A stretch of 64,000 bases of DNA. It comes from Pyrenophora tritici-repentis. Lineage: Eukaryota; Ascomycota; Dothideomycetes; Pleosporales; Pleosporaceae. The position numbers were made by a program, and so were the translations under genes. Positions 34,378-46,155 of the stretch are shown here, in pieces; the first letter of the stretch is position 1; each line of letters opens with the position of its first letter. Below the pieces are notes generated by a model, which was given only the letters and a program-made list of their open reading frames with translations, ran no database searches and was not told where the DNA came from. The stretch spans positions 372,001-436,000 of the forward strand of contig NC_089398.1 of assembly GCF_003171515.1 (NCBI RefSeq), read 5' to 3'.

Positions 34378-34999
34378 ATGTCGGAGTCTTTTCAGGAGTC
34401 TTCCGGTGGTCGCTCTTCGTTCGATGATGCGGAGCAGACTTTTGGTAAGTCGAGTTTTGCGCAGGTTTGGATGTGGTCTGATGGGGTTGTGGACTGTTTC
34501 CTCGTCGATGATTTACTGGCAGCTTGTTTACGGTTCATACTGATTATTCGCAGATAAGATGGTCGGAAAGCAGCAAAAGGCCGTCGGAATGTACGTCGGA
34601 ATCGGAGTTGGCATCTTTGTTCTTTTTGCTTCGATGGCCATCTTTCTATTCTGGCGACATAGCAGGAAGCGGAAACGAGAGATAAATCAACAGCCGCAGT
34701 TCACTTCATACCAACCGATCGGTCAACAGACAACTGCACCTGCACAACAGCAATGGCAAAGGCAGGGAGTGGAAGTTGATGGATTGGCATACAAGACGGA
34801 ACTCGAGGCCCAACCCAAGCCCCAACAGTACCAAGAAATGAACGCGTATCCGCATACGAATCCGTTCCAAGGTGGCCACATAGTGGAAGCGCAGTCAACA
34901 CGCGATCCACAGGAAATGCCGCAGACGTTTGGGCAACAGGCTCCGCACGAGATGCCAGGGATACCCGGAGGTGAGACTGTTGGAAGGTGGTTGGCATGA
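34378..34999 (+). CDS. Small single-pass membrane protein (170 aa), hypothetical
   Basis: Exons 34378-34444 and 34554-34999, with a 109-bp intron (GTAAGT...TTCGCAG) that keeps the frame. A short acidic/Ser N-terminus (MSESFQESSGGRSSFDDAEQ) precedes one helix (YVGIGVGIFVLFASMAIFLF). A strong basic stop (RHSRKRKREI) and a Gln/Pro-rich cytoplasmic tail follow. A call from the internal ATG at 34559 would also keep the helix; the two-exon model is preferred because of the upstream TATA box at 34256 and the good splice sites. Family not recognised. Confidence 0.5.
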
Positions 35000-35323
35000 C
35001 CAATACGAAATCAAGTCTGTTTATCCAAGACGCATCCCACGCCTATAACCAGAATACTATGAAGTGGTTCCAAGGAAATGTTGGAGATGGGATGTTCCAG
35101 GCGCGCAGCATCTGCACATGTTGACGCACGGGCCACCCAGCCATCCTCCAACCACCATGATTTCGCAGCGCTCAAGACATTGCGCAACTCCGCGCTACGC
35201 ATCTCATAAACGGGGACCTACATTGTAGATTCCACACTTGGTCATATTCAGTGTTAATCGTCAGCGTATCCGTGCTCGATTCGCTTCTACGACTATCAAC
35301 ACCAGTGTCATCCACTTTTCGAT
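35000..35323. other. Short intergenic spacer
   Basis: 324 bp between two plus-strand genes; presumed terminator and promoter. No TATA-like motif stands out. Confidence 0.4.
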
Positions 35324-35857
35324 ATGATGCTACTCAACCTTCAAGCACTCACACTGGCTGCCCTCTTCTCGGCTTTGGCGATCGGAAGACCTCTTGACTC
35401 GCATGACCTTCTTCCGCGGGATAAGAGCTATGCGGTAGTCAATGTTGGTGGGGACGCCCCGACTCAGGCACCACCAGCAGCTACCTCGACAGTCGCAACA
35501 ACAAAGACGGTGGAAGTGGTCAGTCCGGAAAAGACAGTCACCCAAGAGACTACCACGACCGTCGTCAAGCCTGAACCGGCACCTGCACCTACCTCGAGTT
35601 GCCCCCCGCCTAGTTCAGAAACTCCTGCGTCATCAACTCCAAGCCCGTCAACACCATGGCCAACTTCAACACCCCTCATCTCAAACTCGACGATGACAAC
35701 GCCAGACTCGACACCCAAACCCATCTTCGTTACTATCACCGTCGCTGAGCCTGCGGAAACACCCGACTACTACGATGACGGAATGTGGCACACGCGTTAT
35801 GCCATCAAGTCATTTGGGGATGATGCAGCTATCGCAACGGCATTGCCTCAAGTTTGA
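35324..35857 (+). CDS. Secreted Ser/Thr/Pro-rich protein (177 aa), unknown function
   Basis: Starts at ATG 35324 with an N-terminal signal peptide (LLNLQALTLAALFSALAIG), a Kex2-like dibasic-containing segment (LLPRDKSY), then about 100 residues of low-complexity Ser/Thr/Pro sequence suited to O-mannosylation. The C-terminal part (FVTITVAEPAETPDYYDDGMW) is more ordered. There is no GPI-type hydrophobic tail and only two cysteines. It may be a wall-associated or secreted small protein. I do not recognise the family; no function is claimed. Confidence 0.6.
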   Translation: MMLLNLQALTLAALFSALAIGRPLDSHDLLPRDKSYAVVNVGGDAPTQAPPAATSTVATTKTVEVVSPEKTVTQETTTTVVKPEPAPAPTSSCPPPSSETPASSTPSPSTPWPTSTPLISNSTMTTPDSTPKPIFVTITVAEPAETPDYYDDGMWHTRYAIKSFGDDAAIATALPQV

Positions 35858-36245
35858 GTTGGGAGACATGGCATCAAGGATTTCTCTGGTTTGGCGGTAG
35901 ACTGGCTCGATCGCTTGCTTCTTTCTTCGACTGTATTACGATGGACATGAGTTATGGTCGCATATTAATGGACGCGCTGACGGAGATGCATTGGAAGGCG
36001 TTTTGGACATATAGGGTGCTAGACGCGTCGCGGAGAGATATAATGTACAATAGAGTAATGATATACTATAAAGCCTCTGATGTATGTGAAGTGATGAAGT
36101 GAGTGAGATGGCTAGTATGACGCAGGTTAGCTACACGGGCTGGATCCCTGCTTGCTTGGCGAACGGTTATGGCACGCCCAAGGCGGCGGTGCGTATCCAC
36201 GACCAGCTCTCCACAACCCCGGACTATCCGCTCTCTTTGCAAACA
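35858..36245. other. Spacer before VPS35
   Basis: 388 bp; 3' flank of the secreted-protein gene and VPS35 promoter. Nothing specific identified. Confidence 0.4.
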
Positions 36246-39174
36246 ATGGCGTCGCCGCCCCCCGTAGAAGACCAGGCTCGGCTGCTCGAAGATGCCCTCG
36301 CCGTGGTGCGCCAACAGACGCTGCTTATGCGGCGCTGTCTCGAGACGCCGGGCAAGTTGATGGATGCGCTCAAGTGCAGGTAGGCAGCAGACAAGACGAT
36401 ATGGCGCTTCTAGGAGCGGAATATTGTGCTAACTGCCTCTCCCGTTCAGCTCGACTCTCGTTTCGGAGCTGCGCACTAGCAGCCTAGGTCCCAAGCAGTA
36501 CTATGAGCTTTACATGGCCGTCTTCGATGCCCTCCGCCACTTGGCCGTATACCTGCGCGAAAACCACCCTGTGAACCACCTCGCCGACCTTTACGAGCTC
36601 GTCCAGTATGCTGGAAATATTATTCCCCGTCTGTATCTCATGGTCACTGTGGGTACTGTCTACATGGCAATTGAGGATGCGCCCGTCAAGGAGATTATGA
36701 AGGACATGATGGAGATGAGTCGCGGGGTCCAGCACCCCATCCGCGGCCTGTTTCTACGCTACTATCTCGCCGGCCAGGCACGCGACTGCCTTCCGTCGGG
36801 CGACAGCGAGGGCCCAGAAGGCAATTTGCAGGATTCGATTAGCTTCATTCTGACCAACTTTGTTGAAATGAATAAGTTGTGGGTGCGGCTGCAACACCAG
36901 GGTCACTCGAGAGAGCGCGAGCAGCGGACCAAGGAGCGCCAAGAATTGCAGCTGCTGGTAGGCAGCAATCTGGTCCGTCTGAGCCAGCTGGTGGATTTGG
37001 AGAATTATAAGAAGATTCTGAATCCGCTGTTGGAGCAGATTGTACAATGTCGAGATGTTTTGGCGCAGGAGTATCTTTTGGAGGGTATGTATAGACTTGC
37101 AATGTGTGAATTTGGCTAACAGCAGCAGTCGTCACTCAGGTTTTCCCCGACGAATTCCACCTACACACTCTCGACCAATTCCTCTCCGCCGTCGCACGCC
37201 TAAACCCCCATGTCAACGTCAAGGCCATTGTTGTGGGCCTCATGGACCGACTCTCCTCGTATGCGCAAAGAGAAGCCGAATCCGAAAGCCCGGAGCAGCG
37301 CAAGAAGACCGAGGAGGAATCCATAGCACAACTCATGGAGCAGATGCGCATAGCAAAGGAGAACAAGGCGGTAGAACCAGAAGCTGCACCCGCACATGAG
37401 AATGGAGACGCTTCAGAAACCTCGGAGACACAGCCCAGCGAAGAAGCCTCTGAAGATTCAGCAGCGCCTCCTTCTGAAGACACGGCACCTACCGAGACGG
37501 ACGGCGAAATCCAGAAGAAACGCGGCATACCGAACAATGTCAAGCTGTTTGAGATATTTCACGAACAGGTGCAGACACTGGTCAAGATGCAGCGATTGCC
37601 AATACAAGACACAGTTGGCCTTTTAGTGTCGCTCGCGAATCTTGCATTGTAAGTTCGAGACTGTGCTTATTAACATGTGCTAATTATCATAGAAATATCT
37701 ACCCCGAACGACTGGACTACATCGACCAGGTCCTGACATTTGCAAACCAAAAAGTTGCAGAATACCAAAACAGCGCCGACCTCCACTCACAAGCAACGCA
37801 AAGCCAAATCCTCAGCCTTCTTCTTTCGCCCATCAAGACGTACATTTCCCTCTTTACTGCGCTAGCGTTACCCAACTTTATCCCTCTTTTACATTCACAG
37901 CCATATCCGACTCGGAGAGCGGTAGCAGGCGAGGTCGCGAGAAGTCTGATGCGTAATCAGACAAGTATCGCTTCCGTGGAGAACCTCGAGAGTGTGTTGG
38001 AGATCCTCAAGGTGCTCATCAGGGAAGGCATACAACAAGCCCAAGGCTACCCTGGAGGACCGATTCAAAGACGGGCACAAGAGACGGAGGAGACTATAGA
38101 AGAGCAAGGTTGGCTCGCGCGGATAGTACATCTCATCCGCGGCGAGGACAATGATACGCAGTTCAAGGTCAGTGGAGTGAGATTGGTGCCTCCGCAGATA
38201 CTAACGTACTTTAGCTCCTCCAAGCTGCGCGCAAGGCCTTTGCAGACGGCAACGAGCGCGTCAAGTACACCTCTCCCGCCATCATCACAGCATCTCTCAA
38301 GCTCGCACGGCAGTATAAGAAGCGCGAACATTTCGAAGACAACTGGCAATCACAATCCTCCGCTCTCTACAAATTCATGCACAGCACCCTATCGACTCTC
38401 TACGCCAGAGTCACAGGCTCTGCAGATCTTTCTCTCCGCCTCTTCATTGCCTGCGGTCAGGTCGCCGATCAAAACGGCTTCGAAGAAGTTGCGTACGAAT
38501 TCTTCGCGCAGGCATTCACGATATACGAAGAAGCGATCAGCGACTCAAGAGCACAGTTCCAGGCCGTGTGCGTTATCGCAAGTGGACTACACACGACGAG
38601 GAATTTCGGCAAGGAAAACTACGATACGTTGATTACAAAGTGTGCGCTACATGGAAGTAAGCTGCTCAAGAAGCCAGATCAGTGTCGCGCTGTGTATCTC
38701 GCAAGCCATCTATGGTGGGCAACCGAAATCAGAGCGTTGGGAGAGGAGGACCCGAAGAACGTGAGTACCCCAATAACATACATGAAAGCCATACTAACAA
38801 TCACAGCTCTACCGCGACGGCAAACGCGTGCTCGAGTGCTTACAACGCGCGCTCCGTGTTGCAGACGCATGCATGGACGCCGCAGTTTCTGTCGAACTCT
38901 TTGTCGAAATCTTAAACAGATATGTCTACTACTTTGACCAAGAAAACGATGCCGTAAGTCTTTCCGCCCTCCCCTCACATCTCAACCCCTTTTCTAATAA
39001 AACACCCTACAGGTCACAACCAAATACCTAAACGGCCTCATCGAGCTCATCCACTCGAACCTGCAATCCAATGAAAACGCGTCGTCGCTGGAGAACCCGA
39101 GGAAACATTTTCAACGCACGTTGGATTATATAGCTAGTCGCGAGTATGAAGGTGTGGTCACGGCGGCGAAGTAA
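36246..39174 (+). CDS. VPS35: Retromer subunit VPS35
   Basis: Alpha-solenoid backbone of the retromer cargo-recognition complex (with VPS26 and VPS29) on endosomes, retrieving receptors to the Golgi. Seven exons: 36246-36379, 36450-37084, 37129-37648, 37693-38167, 38215-38760, 38807-38953 and 39013-39174 give 872 aa, close to the family size. The VPS26-binding signature is seen as [15 protein letters not shown] (PRLYL-type motif nearby in [12 protein letters not shown]). The middle has an acidic linker ([20 protein letters not shown]). The end has [20 protein letters not shown] and the helical VPS29-contact region. Introns are 44-70 bp. The acceptor of intron 2 could be 37125 or 37128; the second gives the more conserved [13 protein letters not shown]. 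Confidence 0.94.
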
Positions 39175-39451
39175 TCGTGCGTGTGTTTGTGTGCTGGAGT
39201 GCTTGTACGCTGATGATAATGTTGACGTTGACGTTGATGATGGGGGGTAGTTTGTGGCTTTGGGAAAATGAGGGTAATGATTATGTTTGTGTCGTTGGGG
39301 GTTGGAGGATGCGGATGTGCTGAGCGATGCGGAACGAAGCGATGCGAAGCGGGTATACCATTGTATGTAGTTATATCGATGTGATGATGTGGAGAGTCAT
39401 GTTTGCAGATGTGTTTGCAGCTGTGTGACGGTGTTTGCATCTTGCGGTTCC
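39175..39451. other. VPS35 3' flank
   Basis: T/G-rich 3' untranslated region and spacer, with GCGATGCG-like short motifs near 39315-39350. Confidence 0.4.
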
Positions 39452-39535
39452 CTCACTCACTCACTCACTCACCTCACTCACTCACTCACTTCACTCACTC
39501 ACTCACTCACTTCACTCACTCACTCACCTCACTCA
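39452..39535. repeat. (CTCA)n microsatellite with periodic interruptions
   Basis: About 84 bp of CTCA repeats broken every 16-20 bases by an extra dinucleotide (CACCTCA or CACTTCA). Lies at the border between the VPS35 gene and the large repeat block. Confidence 0.9.
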
Positions 39536-40970
39536 GACATAAACGTCATAAGGACATACTCACGTACAACCCCACCGCTAAACCCAGTACGGGAGGCTGC
39601 CGGTGTATATAAAACCCCTCCTCCCTCTTCTCTCCTTCCTTCTTATCACACAAAAATCGTGGTATTTCCTCTATTTCCAAAACGAAAGTAAGAAATCTGA
39701 TGAAGTTTCAGTCTTTTCCTGTTTTTCTAAAATCGCCATGCCAAGGTCGATGGCTGCCCTCGGGCTGTGGGCTGGGCTGGGCTGAAAATTACGGGGTACT
39801 GCGTCTTCTCTTTCTACTTCTGTTATAGAAAATCGGAGTGGTGTTGGGGTTGTCTAAAAGTTTGAGTCATGGTGATTCATGGAGGTGTGTTAAGATGGGT
39901 GGAGGTGAAGCTCATGGGAGTGTTTCTGCGTCTTTCCTCTCTTTTATTCTTCTATCTTTCTGAAAACCTGGGGAGCTGAAAATCCAAAGGAGACAACGTT
40001 GTACAAATGACTGGCCGAGTCTGCGTCTGCCTCTTTCCCTCCTCTTCCGAAACTAAAACCATGGAAAATAACAGACATGCCTGGCTGAGTCTGTTCTTTT
40101 CTGTGGGAGCGAGGTGGGGTATATCTACCATAAACTATCCAACCAGTACCGATGCCGCAGAAACTCACTATGTTCCTGTTATTTACAAAAAATGAACAGA
40201 TGACGGTATGTTTGGGGTTTTCTGAAAAGTGGCATAGTATCCGACGATGGAGAGAGGTGGTAGGGGGTTGTGGTTGTAATAAAAACTGCTGAGGAAAAAG
40301 CGATGGAGGTGACTGAAATTAGTGAAGCTTCAGAGGATGGAGGGCTGGTGGAGGTGTGCGGTTGGTATAGAAACTGCAGAAACGAACAAGTGATGGGGGG
40401 TTCTAAAAATCAGATTGCGCTTGACGCATGGAGGACTGTTGGAGGTGTGTGTGGTTGATTGAAAACGAACAGCAGCTATTCGGATGTAGGTTTCTAAACA
40501 CCCGCTCATGTTATAAAATCTGGAGAGCTGGGAATTTGAAAATCGTGATGGCGTGGCGACATGGCGTTGTGCGTCTGCGGTCTGCGGTCTGCTGTTAAAG
40601 ATGCAGAGGCAGCACACACATGCCTTCTTTCCTTCCTCCTTCTTTCTTCCTTTACTATAAAGCTTTCTTCTATTTCCTAAAACTACGTCTACCAGACAAT
40701 GTGGGGTTTTCTAAAAATGACATGTCATCATCCGCGATGGAGGTGTTCCTGTCTCTGTCCCTTTCTACTCTTTCACAAAACTAAAAACTTGGAAAACTAA
40801 AAGTCTGAAAACTTTGAAACCTGAAAATCGTAATAGATTTCGAGTATGGCGTTTTGCATCTGCGGGCTTGGCTATATCTACTTGTCTCCTCCTTTTTTCT
40901 TTCTTCTTTCTTTCTTATTACTCCTTTTACTACAGAAATCTTACTGTATTTACTAAAATTACAACGCCTG

Positions 40971-41172
40971 CTGTTGGGAATCGAACCTGCGGTAGATAAG
41001 GCAGCTGGTTGCTGCATGCACGAGCTTGGATTACACGGCTGACTAAGCCGTGTGGTCCGAGCTCTAGCTGCTGCCTTACTGCCGACCTCCCTCCACCTCC
41101 ATAGAACAACAAGAACAATCACAATCATTTCAACTCGTTGCAACGAAGGTGATTCCGATACCTTAGCCGTAT
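40971..41172 (-). mobile_element. SINE-like insertion with tRNA box B
   Basis: This stretch breaks the array period. It is flanked by CAACGCCTG (40962-40970) and CAACACCTG (41173-41181), a 9-bp duplication with one mismatch. On the minus strand it carries a perfect box B, GGTTCGATTCC (40977-40987), and a stem-loop CACGGC-TTAGTCA-GCCGTG like an anticodon arm. A proper acceptor stem and T stem do not form, so it is not a functional tRNA gene. A tRNA-derived element or tRNA relic is the best reading. Confidence 0.4.
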
Positions 41173-42506
41173 CAACACCTGCTTCCCATGGAGTTTTCTA
41201 AAAATTAAATTCTTGACTCATCATGGAGGTGTTCTTGTCTCTATCCCTTTCTACTCTTTTCAAAAACCTAAAACTTTGGAAAACCACAAGTTTGAAAAGA
41301 ATAACCGCCATGCTCGATGGTGTTCTGCGTTTGTGTCTGCGATTAAAATCGGTGCGCGATACCCTGATATCTTCTTTCCTTCCTCCTCCTTTTGCCATAG
41401 AAACTTACTGCATTTATTAAAATTATCCGTCGAACTTGACATGGAGTTTCCTAAAACTCTTCAGACTCTTTCCTATGGAGGTGTTGCTGTCTCTGTCTCT
41501 TTCTACTCTTTTTTAAAAGCCGAAAAGCCGAAAATTCCTACTTGATCAACACATGGTGTTCTGTGTTTGTGTCTACGATTGAAAATACGTACTCTGTGTC
41601 TTTATTCGCTATGCCTCCTTACTCATTTTTCTACAGGAGCTTACTATATTCCTAAAATTGTCTGATCGGCATTCGACGGAGTTTTCAAAATGAACCTGTT
41701 AAAGAAGGATGGAGGGGTGTGCGGTTATTCTGAAACTTAAAACCTTGGAAAACATTGGCTAAACCACTCGATGGCGTTGTGTGTCTGGTTGAAATTAGGG
41801 ACCAAGTGACTTTATGCCTTCTTTCTCCTTTTGCTACAGGAGCTTACTGTAGTTCCGAACTTTGCATATCATACATTGATGGAGTTTTCAAAATAACTAG
41901 GTAAATGAAGCATTGAGAGGGTTTGGAGAGGTCTGCAGTTAATGTGAAATTTGAAAAGTTTGATAGTGTGCATGGATGACTGGCCGCTCTGCGTTTGTGC
42001 CTGCGGGCCTGGGTATATCTACTTGTCTCTTCCTTCTTTCTTTCTACTATCATATAAAAACTTACTACATTCCTAAAATTAGCTGATTAAACCTTGATAT
42101 AGTTTTCTAAAAGTCTCTCGCCGATGAGGTATAGAGAGGTGTGTAGTTGTTTGAAAATTCGGAACGCTGACAGTATGAGTTCATGGCGCTCTGTGTCTGC
42201 GTCTGCGCCTGCGGACTTAGGAAAATCTTCTTGTCTCTTCCTTCTTCCTTGTTTTATCTTCTATTAACTACATGAAAACTTGCTTTATTCCAGCTATTTC
42301 CCAAACAAAACGATCGACAAACCATAGAGGTTTTCCAAACAAAGCACATAGCTGATCCATGGAGGATCGCTGGAGAGTTTCGGGCTTGTTTGAAATCTCG
42401 AAAGAGCTTACAGTCTGGGCAATGGCGTTCTGCGTCTGTGTCTGAGGACTTTGTTATATCTACTTTGTCTCTTGTTTCTTTCTTCTCTTATTAGTTACAG
42501 AAATTT

Positions 42507-42731
42507 TGTTGAGAATATCTGGGTTCAGTCCAGGTAGAAGGTGCTTGGGGGTCACATGATGTGCTGGTGTGGCAGGCACTGCCCGGTGGGCAATGGCATC
42601 CACCACAACAGCCTGAGAGGACGACACATGACACGATAGTCAATACAATACGTTGCAGCCACCCCGCCTTGTCCCTCCTCCCACTCGGTTATCCATAGTA
42701 GTCATACTACTAGAGGGACCTTGTTCCAATA
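42507..42731 (-). repeat. Solo LTR (225 bp) with AATTT duplication
   Basis: Flanked by AATTT at 42502-42506 and 42732-42736. On the minus strand it reads TATTGGAACAAGG...TTCTCAACA, i.e. a Copia-type LTR whose initial TG has become TA. It interrupts one array unit, and removing it restores the roughly 220-bp spacing. Confidence 0.65.
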
Positions 42732-45404
42732 AATTTACTATTTTATTTAAAATCTACATGGACGAAAACGATGGAGTTTTCTAAAAATGATTATACCGCC
42801 TTTTTATGGAGGACCGTTAGAGACTCGTGTGGTTGTTCGAAAATTCGAAAAAGCTGGTAATCTATGTAATTGCGCTCTGTGTCTGCGGGTATATCTACTT
42901 CTTCCTTTCTTCTTATCCTTCCCTCCTTCTCTATATACTAAACAGAAACTTACTGTTTTAGCTAAAACCCGGATTCTAGCTGGGTATGTGGTTTTCTAAA
43001 ATATCCCGAATAATGTGCACACGAAAGTGCTACCTCCTCTTCTTTCTATTCGTTTAAAACTTGGAAGCACATGTCCACTGGCCTCTCGAGCTGCGTCTGC
43101 GATTTTATCTTCCCCTTCCTTCTCTTTTTATTCCCGCTCTGCCTAAAACAGTCGCACGACTGCGTTATGGAAGTTTCCCTGCCCCTCTCTCCTATTGTTT
43201 GAAAATCTTAAAAATTATCGAAAAAGCACGAGATGGCGTCCTGTGTCTAAAGGTTTGAAAACATCTACCCTGTCGCTTCTTCTTTATATCTTACTACACT
43301 GAAACCTCCTTTGATCTCGTTAATTCCTAAAACATAGTCGCGGGCATGCTAGAGACTTTACTACAAAAAACTACGGCATCGAGCTTATGCGGAAGTGTTC
43401 TTCTCTCTTTCTACTATCTTTGAAACTGAAAAAAAATCACGGCTAAAGATACATGGCCTCTTGTTCTGTATCTGCGGGTTGGATCTACTCTATCCTCCTC
43501 TTTTCTATTCTTTCTCTCTCCTTTGTCACATAAAATTACTACGTTCTTAAAATTGCTTTGCCCACACACGATAGATTTCACTAAAAAGCAAGAACAACGA
43601 GTCCATGGAAGTGTTCTTGCCTCTTTCCTCCTTTTCTAAAATCAGTGAAACAGAGACGCGCAACGTCCTTCGTCTCCTTTCTAGTTAGAAATACTTACTT
43701 ATCTCTCCCTTCATTCTCTTTTACCACCAAAGTCACCCCACCAACACACCATAGAGCTTACCAAAAATGCAATCGCAGCATCTTATGGAAGTGTGAATGC
43801 CTCTTTACTCTTTTTCTAAAAATATTTTAACTATGACGCTGATGACGCCCCTCCTCTCCTCTCTGAGTTGGGAGCATCTACCCGTCTCTTCCTCCCTTCT
43901 CCTTTATCACAAAGAAACCTACTACATTCCCGGAATCTCTAAAATGGTGATATACGAGACATATGGAGGCATTCCTGTACCGCTCTATAGGAAACAAGAA
44001 CAAAAGAAGCCATGACGCTCCTCGTCTGCTCCCTAGCACAAAAGTGTCTACAGTCACTCTCCGTCCCCATTCTTTCTACATTTCAAACTCTACTCTTTGT
44101 TCTAAAATGTAATGAGAGGCATATTACGGGGTTGCTCTGTCCCTGTCTTTCCCCGTTTTCCTCCCTGCTTTTGAAAATCAAAAACGTATCGACAAAGCGA
44201 ATGACATCCGTCTGTGGGTTAGCAATATATACTACCCCTTCTTCCTCCCTTCTCATTCCTATTACATAGAGATCTACTGAGTGCCCTGTATTTCCGAAAT
44301 AAATTACATCTGGAACCTGGCAATGGGCGTGGTCCTGTCCCTTTTCACTCTTCTCTTAAAAAATCCGAAAATCGCAACAGGGGGTTTTAATGACCTCCGT
44401 CTGTAGTTTGGGAATATGGATTACAGTCTTGTGAAACTTACCTGCCGAGTTTCGCACGTGGGATTTGGGTCTGTATGGCGCTTGGGCTTGGGCTTGAGCT
44501 GGGGTTGATCTACCCACTTTTTACTTACGTACTTTCTCTTCCTCTTCCTTCCAAAATTCCAAAAACACAACAGGGCGAGACAGGACGTGCGTTTGCGGTT
44601 TGGGGGCATGGGCTATGTTTTTCTTCCTTAAAAATGCCGCTAAGGCCCGTGATCTGGGTTTGGGTTTGCGTGGGGCTGAGGCTGGGGTGCCGCTGGTTTA
44701 TCCAGCTACCTTTCCACGTACTTACCTTTTCTCCCCTTCTACTCTCTTCCTTTCTTCTTTTCAAAATACAGCAATAGAAAAGTGATGTCTGCTCTCACCC
44801 CCTGAGAACTCTAGGGGTGTATTTTCTAAAATGGCCTATGCAACACTAGAATGGAGTGTTATGTGCTGTTTTTTTTCTTCGGACTATAATACACTCTGTA
44901 GGAACGCATAGGAGTTCTACATTTCCAAATAAAAAATATGCTTATTTACACATGGTGGTGGGAAAGCCGCTAAAATTCAAAGCGTGGATGTTTTCTAAAA
45001 CTACTGATTGAGTCTAGCATGGGGTGCTGTGCTGCTTCTGATTTTCTCAAAATTGAAAGAAGCCATGACAAAGCGTATGAGACAGTTCTAAAAGGCCATG
45101 GAAAGACACATATAGCGGTATCTGTCACTGGTGTCCGCTTCACTTGAAACCACGATCGAAACAGCACATGGTATTCTGTCTGCTGCTCCTATTACTCTTA
45201 AGATTGAAAGAGCTCTTCTCTTATATCTCAAAACTCTATACCTTTCTCGAAATATGTCTGCTTCTCTCGTTCTTTGGGAGGAGTAGCGACACAAAACAAT
45301 TCTCGGTGGACATCATGGTATGGACCAAAAATGGCCAATTTCGACGAAATTTTGTCTTTTTCTCTTCTCTCTTTTCTGATTTCCTAGAACTCTGAGCCCC
45401 CGAA

Positions 45405-45420
45405 CCCCCCCCCCCCCCCC
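45405..45420. repeat. Homopolymer C16
   Basis: Run of 16 C near the right end of the array. A shorter C11 run lies at 51409-51419 in the separated array flank. Confidence 0.9.
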
Positions 45421-45894
45421 ACATGTTCTCGGCCCCGCTGTCCTTGCTTCTCCTGTTTCGATGCGTTTCCTCTACTTATCACAAAAAATTCTACTAATCT
45501 AGGAATAAAGAGAAAGAGAAAGTGACTAAGATGGTGTCGCTAAGGCTTCTATGTCTGTCTTGTGACTTGAGGTTTCTGATTATCATAATTCTTCAAAAAG
45601 AGATTCCACCAACTTATGAAAATGAGAGGAAGAGAAGGTGACTAAAATTGCGGCGCCAGGGCTTTCATGTCTGTCTCGCCTCTCGCGCCTTGTATGATTT
45701 AAAATCTCAGATTTGTGTGTGTGATGTGCTGGGCGCGCGCTCAAAAGTCCAAGCCTTACGAAAGTTGAAGGTGGGTAGGTGGTAGGTATGGTATAAATCC
45801 TTCCTGCCGGCTCTGGTCCTTCTTCTTCGCTGTACTTCACAATTTGAAAATTCCTCATTGTTTTACTAAATCGCTGATCGTAAAGAGTCATGTG

Positions 45895-46066
45895 TGTCAA
45901 GCGTCAAGGTTGGGGAGAATCATCATGTCGTATTAGAGCTATCGGGAAGAGGTCTATATACGCAGTGGGAGGAGAGAAGGAGCTAGGCCGTAAAGGTACT
46001 AGCGGGTAAATAGGTGGCTGCCTGGTTGCCCAAAGAGGAGCCAAGGGATAAGCCCTATGGCCGACA
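45895..46066 (-). repeat. Copia C 3' LTR
   Basis: 172-bp LTR, TGTCAAGCG...TGGCCGACA on the plus strand; the same sequence is at 50968-51139. Confidence 0.93.
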
Positions 46067-46155
46067 CACCCCCCGGAACCAGGTGGCAAGCCATCTGAGT
46101 GAATGAAATGTATAGGAAATCGTAAAGAGACGTTCGCTGGAGGTGCCTTGAGAGA

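Larger units (their letters stand above)
39640..45560 (+). repeat. Large array of diverged ~200-240 bp head-to-tail units, gene-free
   Basis: A common pattern recurs in one orientation: (1) GGAGTTTTCTAAAA; (2) GGAGGTGTTCCTGTCTC and CTTTCTACTCTTT; (3) several spaced GAAAA/TGAAAA motifs; (4) ATGGCGTTCTGTGTCTGCG; (5) GGGTATATCTACTTGTCTC and a long T/C tract; (6) TACAGAAACTTACTACATTC and CCTAAAATT. Motif 4/5 is found near 40570, 40858, 41326, 41562, 41778, 41988, 42190, 42428, 42876, 43090, 43240, 43468, 43660, 43860, 44200, 44395 and 44590. Two larger gaps are explained by inserts (40971-41172 and 42507-42731). Units differ by many substitutions and small indels. ORFs here are short and do not share a frame between units, so it is not a degraded coding repeat as far as I can see. 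Function unknown. Confidence 0.7.

Noticed and set aside
39452..39535. CTCA tract as a CRISPR-like array
   Set aside because: No spacers; it is a simple tetranucleotide microsatellite in a eukaryotic genome.
40971..41090. Functional tRNA gene on the minus strand
   Set aside because: Box B and an anticodon-like arm exist, but acceptor and T stems do not pair. Kept only as a SINE-like or relic element.
39640..45560. Array ORFs as degenerate coding repeats or a repetitive protein gene
   Set aside because: ORFs are short, fall in different frames between units and show no shared peptide. The repeated motifs are nucleotide motifs crossing frames.
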